A program made the translations under genes and the position numbers. Source: Arthrobacter sp. ES3-54 (lineage in GTDB: Bacteria > Actinomycetota > Actinomycetes > Actinomycetales > Micrococcaceae). From it: DNA of 62,294 bases. This document shows, piece after piece, positions 50,778 through 59,658 of the stretch (position 1 is its first letter; each line of letters starts with the position of its first letter). The notes under the pieces were generated by a model that was not told the origin of the DNA, did not search any database, and saw nothing but the letters and a program-made list of their open reading frames with translations. The stretch lies in the NCBI RefSeq assembly GCF_029504395.1, contig NZ_JAQFIF010000018.1:1-62294 (forward strand), written 5' to 3'.

Positions 50778-51710
50778 TCAGAAGATCGACCACCCGGTGC
50801 GGTCGGACAGGTCAGCGAGAGCCGCCGTGCCTGCCAGGGAATTTCCCTTGGAATCCAGCCGCGGGCTCCAGACGCAGATGGCGCACTCGCCGGGGACGAT
50901 CGCCAGGATGCCGCCGCCCACACCGCTTTTCCCCGGAAGTCCCACGCGGTAGGCAAACTCGCCGGCGGCGTCATACATGCCGCAGGTCAGCATGATGGAG
51001 CCGATGCGCTTGGCCTCGCTCCTGGAGATCACCGCGCCCTGCGCTCCGCGGCCATCCTGTGCGAGGAAAAGGCCCGCCTTGGCGACTTCCACGCAGGTCA
51101 TCATGATTGAGCACTGCCTGACGTAGTTCTCGACCACTGCCTGCGCGGGCCGCCGCAGGTTGCCGAATTCCTTCAGGAAGTGGGCGAGGGCCAGGTTGCG
51201 GCTGCTGCTGGAGAGTTCGCTCCTTGCGGCGATCTCGTCGATGAAAGGACCCGGCTGACCGACCTGGCCGGTGAGGAAACGCAGGACCTGAGCGGCGGCG
51301 TCCGGAGATCTTTCCATCAGGTGGTCGGTGACCACCAGGGCGCCGGAGTTGATGAAGGGGTTCCGCGGGATCCCGTGCTCGACTTCAAGCTGGACCAGGG
51401 AGTTGAAGGAGGTCCCTGACGGCTCGCGCAGGACCCTGGACCACAACGAGCCGGAGTCATCGGCGCTGAGGGCCATCGCCAGGGTGAAGACCTTGGAGAT
51501 GCTCTGGATGGAGAACGGAAGATCGGCGTCGCCGGACCTGAATACTTCCCCGGACGTCGTGGCAACCGCGATGCCGAAACGGTCGAACGGTGGGGACTGC
51601 AGGTGGGGAATGTTTGCGGGAACTGACCCCGCTTCCGTCCGGGGCCGGTGGCCGCGGACAATGTCAGCCAGCAACAAGCCAAGCGGCGGCGAATCAAGTG
51701 TTGTCATCAT
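50778..51710 (-). CDS. glsA: Glutaminase
   Basis: A 310-residue beta-lactamase-fold glutaminase that converts glutamine to glutamate and ammonia. The Ser-x-x-Lys catalytic pair is in FSIQSISKVFTLAMA; further conserved blocks are EPSGTSFNSLVQLE, PRNPFINSGALVVTD, and VGLPGKSGVGGGILAIVPG near the C-terminus. The start overlaps the stop of the PucR-type gene as ATGA, so the two genes are translationally coupled. Confidence 0.93.
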   Translation of the reverse strand: MMTTLDSPPLGLLLADIVRGHRPRTEAGSVPANIPHLQSPPFDRFGIAVATTSGEVFRSGDADLPFSIQSISKVFTLAMALSADDSGSLWSRVLREPSGTSFNSLVQLEVEHGIPRNPFINSGALVVTDHLMERSPDAAAQVLRFLTGQVGQPGPFIDEIAARSELSSSSRNLALAHFLKEFGNLRRPAQAVVENYVRQCSIMMTCVEVAKAGLFLAQDGRGAQGAVISRSEAKRIGSIMLTCGMYDAAGEFAYRVGLPGKSGVGGGILAIVPGECAICVWSPRLDSKGNSLAGTAALADLSDRTGWSIF

Positions 51711-53305
51711 TTCTGGCCCGAGTGCTCCTTCTGCGTGCCGGCCCATTCCTGCACATGCAGCAGCGCGACCAGCGAATGGCGGGGATTGCCGAAGTCCAGG
51801 TCGGTGATCCGGCTGACCTTGCCGATCCGGTAGTAGACGGTGTTCTTATGCAGCTGCATCCGCTTGGCGCACTCGGCCACGTCGAGTGACGCGTCGAAGA
51901 ATGCACGCAGGGTTACGGCCAGTTCCGCGTCGTCGCGGAGCAGGGCCCAGAGGCTGCGGTGCCGAAAGGCCGCCGTCGTAAAGTTCTCCACGGCGTCGTG
52001 GAAGAGGATCTCGGCTTCGAAGTCGTCCACCTCGGCCACCGGGGCTTCGCCGGACCGGCGCATGCAGCCCAGCAGGGCCTCGGATATTCCGGTCACGGAA
52101 TGGAGGGAGAGCAGGTCGGCGGCCGTGGGTCCGACGGCGGCAAAGGTGCTGATGCCGAGGTGCTTGTTGGCGTCCTTGACGATTGCCTCGGCCAGGCTCC
52201 GCAGCCCGGCGCCGGCGTTGGCGGACTGGAGTCCGGGAAGGATCACAGCGGTGTCGCCACGAAACTGTCCCACGATGGCTGAGGGCTTGTAGGCGGCCGC
52301 ATGGATTGAAGCGAGGTTGGCCAGCTCGCCGTGTTTGAGTGCGGCGTCGTTCTCCTGGGCTTCGGACGCCGAGAGGCCAATCAGGATCAGGGCCGCGGGA
52401 CGGTCCGCAGGGATTTTCTCGCTGTGTGCGCTCGCCGCAGCCTCGGCGGGACCCGAGAGGAGGCGCACGATCCGGTCCTCGCGCATGTGCACGGACTGCT
52501 GGTTGCGGTACCGGATCAGCTCGGCGGAGGCCCGCGCGGCTGAGCCGGTGAGCACGTAGTCGACGTCGTCGCCGAAGCCGCCGCCGGTTTCCTGAAGCCA
52601 GATATAGCCCATGATGCGGTCGCCGGCGAACAGGCTGACGGCGACGCGCTCCCGCAGGCCGTCCTGAGGCCGGGCGGGCACCCGGACCGGCAGGCGCGTC
52701 CGGTGCAGCTCACGGTAGGCCCCGAGGTCCTTGAGCAGAAGTTCGTACTTGCGCGGGCCGCGCCGGGCCAGAATCGAGGCTTTGCGCAGCTCGTCAATGG
52801 CGTTGGTGACCGTGGAGTACGCCAGGACCTTGTTGGCGGCGTCCTCGATCACCACGTGGCTGGAGGTCAGGCGGGCCGTGGTCTGGGCGATGGCGAAGAG
52901 GTCTTCTTCGAGCAGGGTCAGTACTTCGCTCTGGTAGCTGGGCGGTTGGATCCTGTCCTTGGCGATGGACAGCAAGCGGTCCCAGTCTGCCGCCGGGTCC
53001 ACCAGCAGCAGCCCGGTTCCGGCGGCGCGCAGCAGCTCTTCCGCTTCCGCCAGTTCCTCGTGGCTGCCCTTGACCGCCAGGACCAGGGGAGGGCTTTTCA
53101 AGAGGCGCCGCACCGCCGGCAAGGCGGAGCGTCCGCGCACGCCGATCAGCAGGACAAACGCAGACCCGCCGTCCGCGGTCTCGTCGTCGGCGTCAACTAT
53201 TAGAAAGCGTTCGATCGCCGCGTCCGTGCGGGACGGCCGAAGCATCAGGCTGGCGAAACCGAGGGGGAGATCCGCGAGGATGTCGTCCACTGTAGCTGCG
53301 GCCAT
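51707..53305 (-). CDS. PucR/CdaR-type transcriptional regulator
   Basis: A 532-residue regulator; the start at 53305 has AAGGAAG upstream, and the further upstream codon at 53359 lacks a site. The N-terminal PucR-like region is followed by a GAF-like sensory segment (TTARLTSSHVVIEDAANKVLAYS). The C-terminal helix-turn-helix is SLDVAECAKRMQLHKNTVYYRIGKVSRITDLD. It is coupled to glutaminase and is likely to control the glutaminase/AnsP/ThDP genes. It resembles the regulator at 29863-31536 in plan. Confidence 0.88.
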   Translation of the reverse strand: MAAATVDDILADLPLGFASLMLRPSRTDAAIERFLIVDADDETADGGSAFVLLIGVRGRSALPAVRRLLKSPPLVLAVKGSHEELAEAEELLRAAGTGLLLVDPAADWDRLLSIAKDRIQPPSYQSEVLTLLEEDLFAIAQTTARLTSSHVVIEDAANKVLAYSTVTNAIDELRKASILARRGPRKYELLLKDLGAYRELHRTRLPVRVPARPQDGLRERVAVSLFAGDRIMGYIWLQETGGGFGDDVDYVLTGSAARASAELIRYRNQQSVHMREDRIVRLLSGPAEAAASAHSEKIPADRPAALILIGLSASEAQENDAALKHGELANLASIHAAAYKPSAIVGQFRGDTAVILPGLQSANAGAGLRSLAEAIVKDANKHLGISTFAAVGPTAADLLSLHSVTGISEALLGCMRRSGEAPVAEVDDFEAEILFHDAVENFTTAAFRHRSLWALLRDDAELAVTLRAFFDASLDVAECAKRMQLHKNTVYYRIGKVSRITDLDFGNPRHSLVALLHVQEWAGTQKEHSGQK

Positions 53306-53766
53306 GGGCTTCCTTCTGACATCGGCACCCGCCCGGACTGCTTTGTCCGGACACCTCATGCTATCCAGCCACCATCGCCAAAAGTATGGAAAAGATCCTA
53401 AATTACGAGGCCCGTTTTAGGGCTGTGGACCAAGGCGTATGCCGCGGCAGTGCCGCGGCCCCAGACGTGACCGTGTTCCCCCGGCCCTGGCGCCGACAAG
53501 CGGCGGGCGTCCTGGCCACGACGTGAAATATCGCCGCCAAAACCTCTCAAATCCGCCACAATATGCCAAAACCTTTCTTCAAACAGCTGGGCCTCACATT
53601 GCGGCCGCTGCCAGCGGGGGCGTCAGGAGGGAAGACTTGTTCGGCGTGACTCTTGACACACTGAATCGGAACTCCTTACGCTGTGTGCCAAGTCGTTTTA
53701 GCAAAACGATTTTTCAACCCCATTCGATCTCTGAGTTTCCGTTCAAGAGAAAGGGAGCCGACAGCG
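53306..53766 (+). promoter_or_regulatory. Promoter region of the fructan/difructose-anhydride operon
   Basis: No gene is supported here. A promoter TTGACA (53653-53658)-N18-TACGCT (53677-53682) is followed by a palindrome TCGTTTT-AGC-AAAACGA (53693-53709), placed just downstream of the start site, as expected for a LacI-family repressor. Further upstream GCCAAAACCT occurs twice (53536-53545, 53575-53584). Confidence 0.7.
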
Positions 53767-55047
53767 ATGTCCTCTCGAAAAACGATCTCCAGGCTTGCCG
53801 GCATTGGCAGCCTTTCCGCGGCTGTCCTGCTGGCCGCCACCGGTTGCGGGGCTGGGGGTCCAGCAGCCGCCCCAGGCAACGCCACGTCGGCCGTCACCGT
53901 CCTCGTCGAGGCCGGCGGCCACGCCGAACTCGCCGGAGTGGCAGACAAATGCAAGGCGGAAACCGGCCTTGAAACAACCTTCGTTGAACTGCCCTACGAC
54001 GGGCTCTTCAACCGGCTTTCCAGCGAATTCTCGTCCGGAACAGTCTCCTTTGACGTCGCAGCGCTGGACTCCGTCTGGCTGCCGAACTTCAAAGATGCTG
54101 TCCAGCCGATCGACGAGCTGTTCACCGCCGAGGCCAAGAAAGACATCTTTCCCGCCCTCGTGAAGGAAGCCCAGGTGGACGGGCACTTCATCGGCATGCC
54201 GGCCTGGACCAACTCCGAAATCATCCTCTACCGCAAGGACCTGTTTGAGGACGCCAAGAACAAGGCGGACTTCAAGGCCAAGTACGGGTACGACCTCGCT
54301 GCGCCCACCACGTGGAAGCAGTACCAAGAGATATCCGAATTCTTCACGAAGGACGGAATGTACGGCACCGACGTCAAGGGCGCCGTGGAGACCGAATGGA
54401 TGGCGCACGTGCTCCAGGCGGGCTCGCCGATGGTTATCGATGCCAACAACAACGTCATCATCGATAACGCCGCCCACAAGGAAGCCCTCGACTTCTACAC
54501 CAGCCTGGTCAAGTCCGCCCCGACAGGCGCGGCCCAGGTGGACTGGGCAGCGGCACAGAACCTGTTCAACCAGGGCAAGACGGCCATGACCCGGTTCTGG
54601 GCCCATGCCTACCGCCAGATCCCCAAGGATGCTCCTGTCTTCGGGAAGGTGGGCACCGCGGCCATGATCGGCGGATCCGCCGGGGTCGCCGGCGTCCCCG
54701 GTCCGTGGTATCTCTCCGTCCCGAAGGCCACCAAGAACGCCGAGAATGCCAAGAAGTTCATCAAGTGCGCCTACGACCACAACGACCTCGGGATCGAGTC
54801 CACCCTGGGCCTGGCGGCGCGCATGTCGGCCTTCGAGAAGTACCAGGACAAGCCCGGCTACGAAAGCTTCAAGCCCCTGATCCAGACCCTGAGCGCCGAC
54901 GCCACGGCCACGCGCCCCTCCACCGCGAAGTGGCAGCAGATCGTTGACACCGTACTGGTGCCGACGCTGCAGAAGGCAGTTGCCGGTGGGGACACCGCCG
55001 CCCTGCTCGCCGAGGCCAAGAAAAAGGTCCAGGACCTGATCAAGTAA
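53767..55047 (+). CDS. Sugar ABC transporter substrate-binding lipoprotein (probable fructooligosaccharide/difructose anhydride)
   Basis: A 426-residue family-1 sugar-binding protein. The start at 53767 has AAGGGA upstream. Signal peptide with lipobox VLLAATGC near residue 25. Mature part: VTVLVEAGGHAELAGVADKCKAETG, VSFDVAALDSVWLPNF and NNVIIDNAAHKEALDFYTSLV are typical. It opens an operon with two sugar permeases and a GH91 enzyme, so the cargo is likely a difructose anhydride or short fructan. Specificity is inferred from context only. Confidence 0.9.
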   Translation: MSSRKTISRLAGIGSLSAAVLLAATGCGAGGPAAAPGNATSAVTVLVEAGGHAELAGVADKCKAETGLETTFVELPYDGLFNRLSSEFSSGTVSFDVAALDSVWLPNFKDAVQPIDELFTAEAKKDIFPALVKEAQVDGHFIGMPAWTNSEIILYRKDLFEDAKNKADFKAKYGYDLAAPTTWKQYQEISEFFTKDGMYGTDVKGAVETEWMAHVLQAGSPMVIDANNNVIIDNAAHKEALDFYTSLVKSAPTGAAQVDWAAAQNLFNQGKTAMTRFWAHAYRQIPKDAPVFGKVGTAAMIGGSAGVAGVPGPWYLSVPKATKNAENAKKFIKCAYDHNDLGIESTLGLAARMSAFEKYQDKPGYESFKPLIQTLSADATATRPSTAKWQQIVDTVLVPTLQKAVAGGDTAALLAEAKKKVQDLIK

Positions 55048-55127
55048 GCCCTTCGTGGCCGGCGCCCGCCTGGAGCGGTGCCGGCCACGAAGATCCACCA
55101 AAGTGTCACCGAACAAAAGAGACTCCC

Positions 55128-56015
55128 GTGCGTATCCCTGATCGCCGCTTCGCGCTTTTCCTGATGGCCCCGGCAGCCGTGTTCCTCGCCGTGTTTGTCG
55201 CCTACCCACTGGTCCGGCTCATCACCGACAGCTTCTTCAAGATTTCCCCTGTCGTGGGCGGTTCCCGGGAATTCATCGGCCTCGCGAACTATGCCGAGGC
55301 GTTCTCCTCCGAGGCATTCACGTCCGCCGGATGGCGGACCCTTGCCTACACACTGATCGTCGTCAGCCTTGAATTCGCCCTCGGCCTGGGCATGGCCCTG
55401 CTGTTCACGATGCTGGGCAAGCAGTCGCAGGTCTGGCGGACCTTCTTCCTCTATCCGCTCATGATCGCCCCGATTGTGGCCGGCCTGCTGTGGAAGTTCC
55501 TCATGATCGATAACTTCGGGCTCGTGGGAACCCTGCTGCACCAGGCAGGAATCCTGTCCGACCCGAACCAGATCGGCTGGCTGTCAGATCCCTCGATCGT
55601 CCTCTTCTCCGTCGCGATTCCCGATATCTGGCTCACGACGTCGTTCATGTGCCTGGTGCTCTTCGCCGGCCTCCAGAACATCCCCGGGGACCTGATCGAG
55701 GCGGCGCGGCTCGACGGCGCCAAGGCACCGTCGCTGCTGTTCCGGATCATCCTGCCGCTGCTGAGGCCCGTGATCGCCGTGGCTCTTGTGGTCCGCGGGA
55801 TCGACGCCGCCCGGGCCTTCGACACCATCCTCATCCAAACTAACGGCGGGCCCGACTCCGCCTCCGAGACCATGAGCCTGCTGATCTACCGGACCATGAT
55901 CCGCTTCGGCGATCCCGGCCTGGCCAGCGCCATGGGCACCATCTACCTGATCGCCATGCTTGCCGTCGCCTTCGTAGCCGTGACGACCATCTGGCGACCC
56001 GGAAAGGACAGCTGA
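55128..56015 (+). CDS. Sugar ABC transporter permease (MalF-type)
   Basis: A 295-residue permease with a GTG start. Six membrane helices; FALFLMAPAAVFLAVFVAYPLVRLI is the first. The coupling motif is DLIEAARLDGAKAPSLLFRIILPLLRPVIAVALVV. Its stop overlaps the start of the second permease gene. It would form the translocation path with that protein. Confidence 0.92.
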   Translation: MRIPDRRFALFLMAPAAVFLAVFVAYPLVRLITDSFFKISPVVGGSREFIGLANYAEAFSSEAFTSAGWRTLAYTLIVVSLEFALGLGMALLFTMLGKQSQVWRTFFLYPLMIAPIVAGLLWKFLMIDNFGLVGTLLHQAGILSDPNQIGWLSDPSIVLFSVAIPDIWLTTSFMCLVLFAGLQNIPGDLIEAARLDGAKAPSLLFRIILPLLRPVIAVALVVRGIDAARAFDTILIQTNGGPDSASETMSLLIYRTMIRFGDPGLASAMGTIYLIAMLAVAFVAVTTIWRPGKDS

Positions 56016-57004
56016 TGAGCGCCCAATCCTCCACCAAGCCCGACGCCGGCCAGCCGGCAACCGACTACCGCCCCCGTCACTCCGGTTTCGTCTCCGCCGC
56101 CCCCCGTCTCGGTACCGCCGGGCAGCCCGCGCCGGAACGCACCAGGAAGCGCCGGAGCCGGAACAGGGAAGGCCTCGAAGCCGGCAGGCGCAGCACCCGG
56201 ACGCTGCTGTGGATCATCCTCGGCGCAGCCCTGGTGGTCTACGGGTTCCCGTTCGTGTACCTGGTCCTGACCTCCTTCAAGACCCCAATCGACACGATCG
56301 CCGTCCCGCCCACCATCCTGCCCAGGGAGTGGACGCTGGAGAACTACACGTCGGCCCTCGGCCGCAGCGGTGTGCTGGCGTCCATGATCAACAGCGTCCA
56401 GACGGCGGTGATCAGCACGCTGCTGTCGCTGGTCCTCGCAGTCCCGGCCGCCTACGGCATCACGCGGTACAAGACTCCCAGCGGGCAGGTCTTCATCATG
56501 GCCGCCCTGGTCACCCGGATGGTCCCGCCGGTCGCCATCGGCATCCCGTTGGCGTCCATGATGGCCTCCGCGGGCCTGGCGGACACGCCGATTGCCCTGG
56601 CGATCGCGCACACCACGATTTCGCTGCCGCTCTCCATTTGGCTCATGGCCAGCTTCTTCGAGGCCGTGCCCAGGGACCTCGAGGAGGCAGCCACGGTCGA
56701 CGGCTGCAGCCGGCTCGGCGCCCTCTGGCGGGTGGTGATCCCGGTGGTCTCCGGCGGCATCGCGGTCACCGCGATCTTCGCCTTCCTGGCGTCCTGGAAC
56801 GAGTTCCTCTTCGCCCTCTTGATGACCGCGGTCCGCTCGCAGACCACCCCGGTGGTCATCGCCAACTTCCAGACCCAGTTTGGACTGGACTGGGGATCCA
56901 TGACCGCACTCGCGGCGGTGTTCTCGATCCCCGTCATCCTTCTCACGCTTCTCTTGCAGCGCAAGATCGTCGCAGGCATGACGCTCGGCGCCGTCAAGGG
57001 CTGA
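56015..57004 (+). CDS. Sugar ABC transporter permease (MalG-type)
   Basis: A 329-residue permease. The first 65 residues are a hydrophilic, Arg-rich extension before the first helix. The coupling motif is DLEEAATVDGCSRLGALWRVVIPVVSGGIAVTAIFAFLASWNEFLFALLM. No ATPase gene follows, as is common for actinobacterial sugar importers that share one MsiK-like ATPase. Start and previous stop share bases (TGATG). Confidence 0.92.
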   Translation: MSAQSSTKPDAGQPATDYRPRHSGFVSAAPRLGTAGQPAPERTRKRRSRNREGLEAGRRSTRTLLWIILGAALVVYGFPFVYLVLTSFKTPIDTIAVPPTILPREWTLENYTSALGRSGVLASMINSVQTAVISTLLSLVLAVPAAYGITRYKTPSGQVFIMAALVTRMVPPVAIGIPLASMMASAGLADTPIALAIAHTTISLPLSIWLMASFFEAVPRDLEEAATVDGCSRLGALWRVVIPVVSGGIAVTAIFAFLASWNEFLFALLMTAVRSQTTPVVIANFQTQFGLDWGSMTALAAVFSIPVILLTLLLQRKIVAGMTLGAVKG

Positions 57005-57031
57005 GAAACCACAGCACAAAGGGAAGAACCT

Positions 57032-58372
57032 ATGTCAAGCAACAACTGCTACGACGTGACTACGTGGCCCGTCGGCAATCCGTCCGAGGACGTCGGTGAA
57101 GTAATCAACAGCATCATCGCTGACATCAAGGACCGGCAGACGGTCACCGATGCGAACAATGGAGGAAAGCCAGGCGCGGTGATCTACATTCCGCCCGGGG
57201 ACTACCACCTTCGTACGCAGGTGGTGATCGACGTCAGCTTCCTCAGGATCCATGGCTCGGGACACGGCTTTACGTCGTCGAGCATCCGGTTCAACGTTCC
57301 CGAAGACGAATGGCCCGACTTGCATGAGCTGTGGCCCGGAGGGAGTCGCATTCTCGTCGACATTCCCCTCGGCGGAGACGGGGAGGAATCCAAGGGAGCC
57401 GCCTTCTACGTTGAGCGAAGCGGGAGCCCGCGGATCAGCTCGGTCGAGTTCTCCAACTTCTGCATCGACGGGTTGCACTTCAACTCGGATGGCGCGGGGA
57501 TGCATCCGGAGAACTCCTACGTCAACGGCAAGACCGGTATCTATGTCGCGAACGCCAATGACTCATTCCGCGTAACCGGCATGGGGTTCGTCTACCTTGA
57601 GAACGCTCTCACTATTTACAACGCGGACGCGCTTTCCGTTCACGACAACTTCATCGCTGAATGCGGAAGCTGCATCGAGCTGCGCGGGTGGGGGCAGGCA
57701 TCAAAGATCACCGACAACTTGGTCGGAGCAGGCTTCAAGGGTCACTCGATCTACGCCGAGAACCATGGCGGGCTCCTGATAACCGCGAACAACGTCTTCC
57801 CCCGTGGTGCGAGCAGCGTCCATCTCGACGGCGTCACGCGTTCAAGCGTCACCAACAACCGTTTGCATTCGTTCTACCCTGGGATGCTGATTCTCGCAGC
57901 GAATAGTTCGGAGAACCTCGTGGCCACGAATCACTTCTTGCGTGACCATGAGCCCTGGACGCCCTTCCTGGGAGTCGACAACGGACTGAACGACCTCTAC
58001 GGACTTCTCTGTGTCAGCGGCAGCAACAACTCTGTCGTCGGCAACCACTTCTCCGAGATCATCGACTCACAGAGCATCCGGCCGAAAGGTGCGACGCCTG
58101 TCATCATCCGGCTGATGGCCGGGGTTGGCAATTTTGTCTCCAACAACCACGTGGTGGCGATGGACGTTCACTCCAAGTCAAGTGACTCCTGCTTCTCGGC
58201 TCAGGTGGACGCTCTGTTGACGACCGAGGCTTCGGATGGCCTCGCCGTTACGGCCGTCATGGTCGATTCCGAATCAGCTCGGAATACGATCCTTGATTCC
58301 GGAAGTGACGCCCAAGTTATCGCAGATAGGGCTCTTAACGCCTTTAGGGCCACACCCACGGTCAGTTTCTAG
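57032..58372 (+). CDS. GH91 family enzyme: probable intracellular difructose anhydride hydrolase (alternative: inulin fructotransferase)
   Basis: A 446-residue right-handed beta-helix protein with AAGGGAAG upstream of its ATG. It matches, from memory, Arthrobacter inulin fructotransferases and difructose anhydride III hydrolase: NCYDVTTWPVGNP, GAVIYIPPGDYHLRTQVVIDVSF, HGSGHGF, GKTGIYVANANDSFRVTGMG and FIAECGSCIELRGWGQ. The acidic pair proposed to be catalytic in the family corresponds to Asp205 and Glu216, eleven residues apart as in the Bacillus enzyme. There is no signal peptide, unlike secreted inulin fructotransferases, and neighbours are an importer, a sugar kinase and a cytoplasmic GH32. 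Hydrolysis of imported difructose anhydride (III or I) is therefore preferred. Confidence 0.87.
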   Translation: MSSNNCYDVTTWPVGNPSEDVGEVINSIIADIKDRQTVTDANNGGKPGAVIYIPPGDYHLRTQVVIDVSFLRIHGSGHGFTSSSIRFNVPEDEWPDLHELWPGGSRILVDIPLGGDGEESKGAAFYVERSGSPRISSVEFSNFCIDGLHFNSDGAGMHPENSYVNGKTGIYVANANDSFRVTGMGFVYLENALTIYNADALSVHDNFIAECGSCIELRGWGQASKITDNLVGAGFKGHSIYAENHGGLLITANNVFPRGASSVHLDGVTRSSVTNNRLHSFYPGMLILAANSSENLVATNHFLRDHEPWTPFLGVDNGLNDLYGLLCVSGSNNSVVGNHFSEIIDSQSIRPKGATPVIIRLMAGVGNFVSNNHVVAMDVHSKSSDSCFSAQVDALLTTEASDGLAVTAVMVDSESARNTILDSGSDAQVIADRALNAFRATPTVSF

Positions 58373-58517
58373 GCGGCACATGCACTTGTGGCCCAGTAAC
58401 CCGCTCAGGCCCGGCGAGACCCCCGGGGATCGCCATCCGGCCTCTGGGTCGAATTAAAACGCACGCAGCAATTACCCGGACGTAGAATCAGCATCAACAT
58501 AAGGACGTGGGAGACCA

Positions 58518-59609
58518 ATGAACAAGTCGGTTGGTATCAAGGACGTGGCAGCCGCAGCCGGCGTCTCTGTCACGACGGTCTCCCACGTCCTCAATGACGT
58601 TGTCTACGCCCGGGTGGGGGTGGAGACGAGGGAACGGGTCCACGAAGCGGCGCAGCGTCTCGGATACGGGCCGAACCGGCTGGCGCAGGCCCTTCGCACC
58701 CAACGTTCGGGCATGATCGGGTTCATCAGCGAGGAAATCGCCACCACACCGCACGCTGGCCGGATCATTTTGGGGGCCGAGGAGACGGCACGTGCTCGCG
58801 GGTACAACCTCATGATCATCAACTCCACCAGCACCAGCTCCCAGGATTCCAGGGAAAGTGATGTGGCGGATCTGCTGGACCGGCAGGTGGACGGCATCCT
58901 GTACGCCACCATGTATCACCGCAAACTGGCCGTCCCCAAGAACCTTGTCGGACTCCCGGCTGTCCTGGTGGACTCCGAAGACATCAGCCACACTGTTTCC
59001 TCCGTAATCCCCGACGAAATCGGCGGTGCAAGGTCGGCCGTGCAAACCCTGATCGACGCCGGACACACCCGGATCGGCATGCTCAACAACACAGACGACG
59101 TGCCGGCAACCCACTCCCGACTCAGGGCCTTCAAGGACACGCTGGCAAATGCCGGGCTGCCGTTCCACGAAGAACTGGTCCAGTCCGAGCATTCGGAGGT
59201 GCCCGGCGGCTACCAGGCGGCGCTGCGCCTCCTGAAACCCCAAAGCCGGCCCACGGCCGTGTTCTGCTACAACGACCGCATGGCCATGGGCGCGTACCGG
59301 GCCGCCGGGGAACTTGGTCTTAGGATTCCGGACGACATCTCCTTCGTTGGTTTCGACAACCAACAACTCATCGCCGAAAACCTCTACCCCGCACTGACAA
59401 CCGTCGCCCTGCCCCACTACGAAATGGGCGCATGGGCAACCGAAAACCTGATCGACGCAATCGAGGGAAAAACTGACCTGCACCTGTTCGCAGCTCACCC
59501 GACCGCTCTTCCCTGTCCCATGGTCCTTCGCGATTCCGTCGGCTCCCCAAAACATAAGGACGCTTCCAGTAGAGCAGCACCGGACTCGCCTACACACGCC
59601 AACACCTGA
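58518..59609 (+). CDS. LacI family transcriptional regulator of the fructan module
   Basis: A 363-residue LacI-type repressor. The helix-turn-helix is intact (GIKDVAAAAGVSVTTVSHVLNDV) with hinge RLGYGPNRLAQALRTQRSG. The sugar-binding domain shows IGFISEEIATTPHAGRIILGAEE and FVGFDNQQLIAENLYPALTTVALP. It lies between the importer/GH91 operon and the kinase/GH32 genes in the same direction, and likely binds the palindrome at 53693-53709. A difructose anhydride, inulobiose or fructose may be the inducer. Confidence 0.92.
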   Translation: MNKSVGIKDVAAAAGVSVTTVSHVLNDVVYARVGVETRERVHEAAQRLGYGPNRLAQALRTQRSGMIGFISEEIATTPHAGRIILGAEETARARGYNLMIINSTSTSSQDSRESDVADLLDRQVDGILYATMYHRKLAVPKNLVGLPAVLVDSEDISHTVSSVIPDEIGGARSAVQTLIDAGHTRIGMLNNTDDVPATHSRLRAFKDTLANAGLPFHEELVQSEHSEVPGGYQAALRLLKPQSRPTAVFCYNDRMAMGAYRAAGELGLRIPDDISFVGFDNQQLIAENLYPALTTVALPHYEMGAWATENLIDAIEGKTDLHLFAAHPTALPCPMVLRDSVGSPKHKDASSRAAPDSPTHANT

Positions 59610-59658
59610 CCTCGAGCGCGTCCAGTAAGAGACGCGCACAACCCTCCAAGGACCTCAA

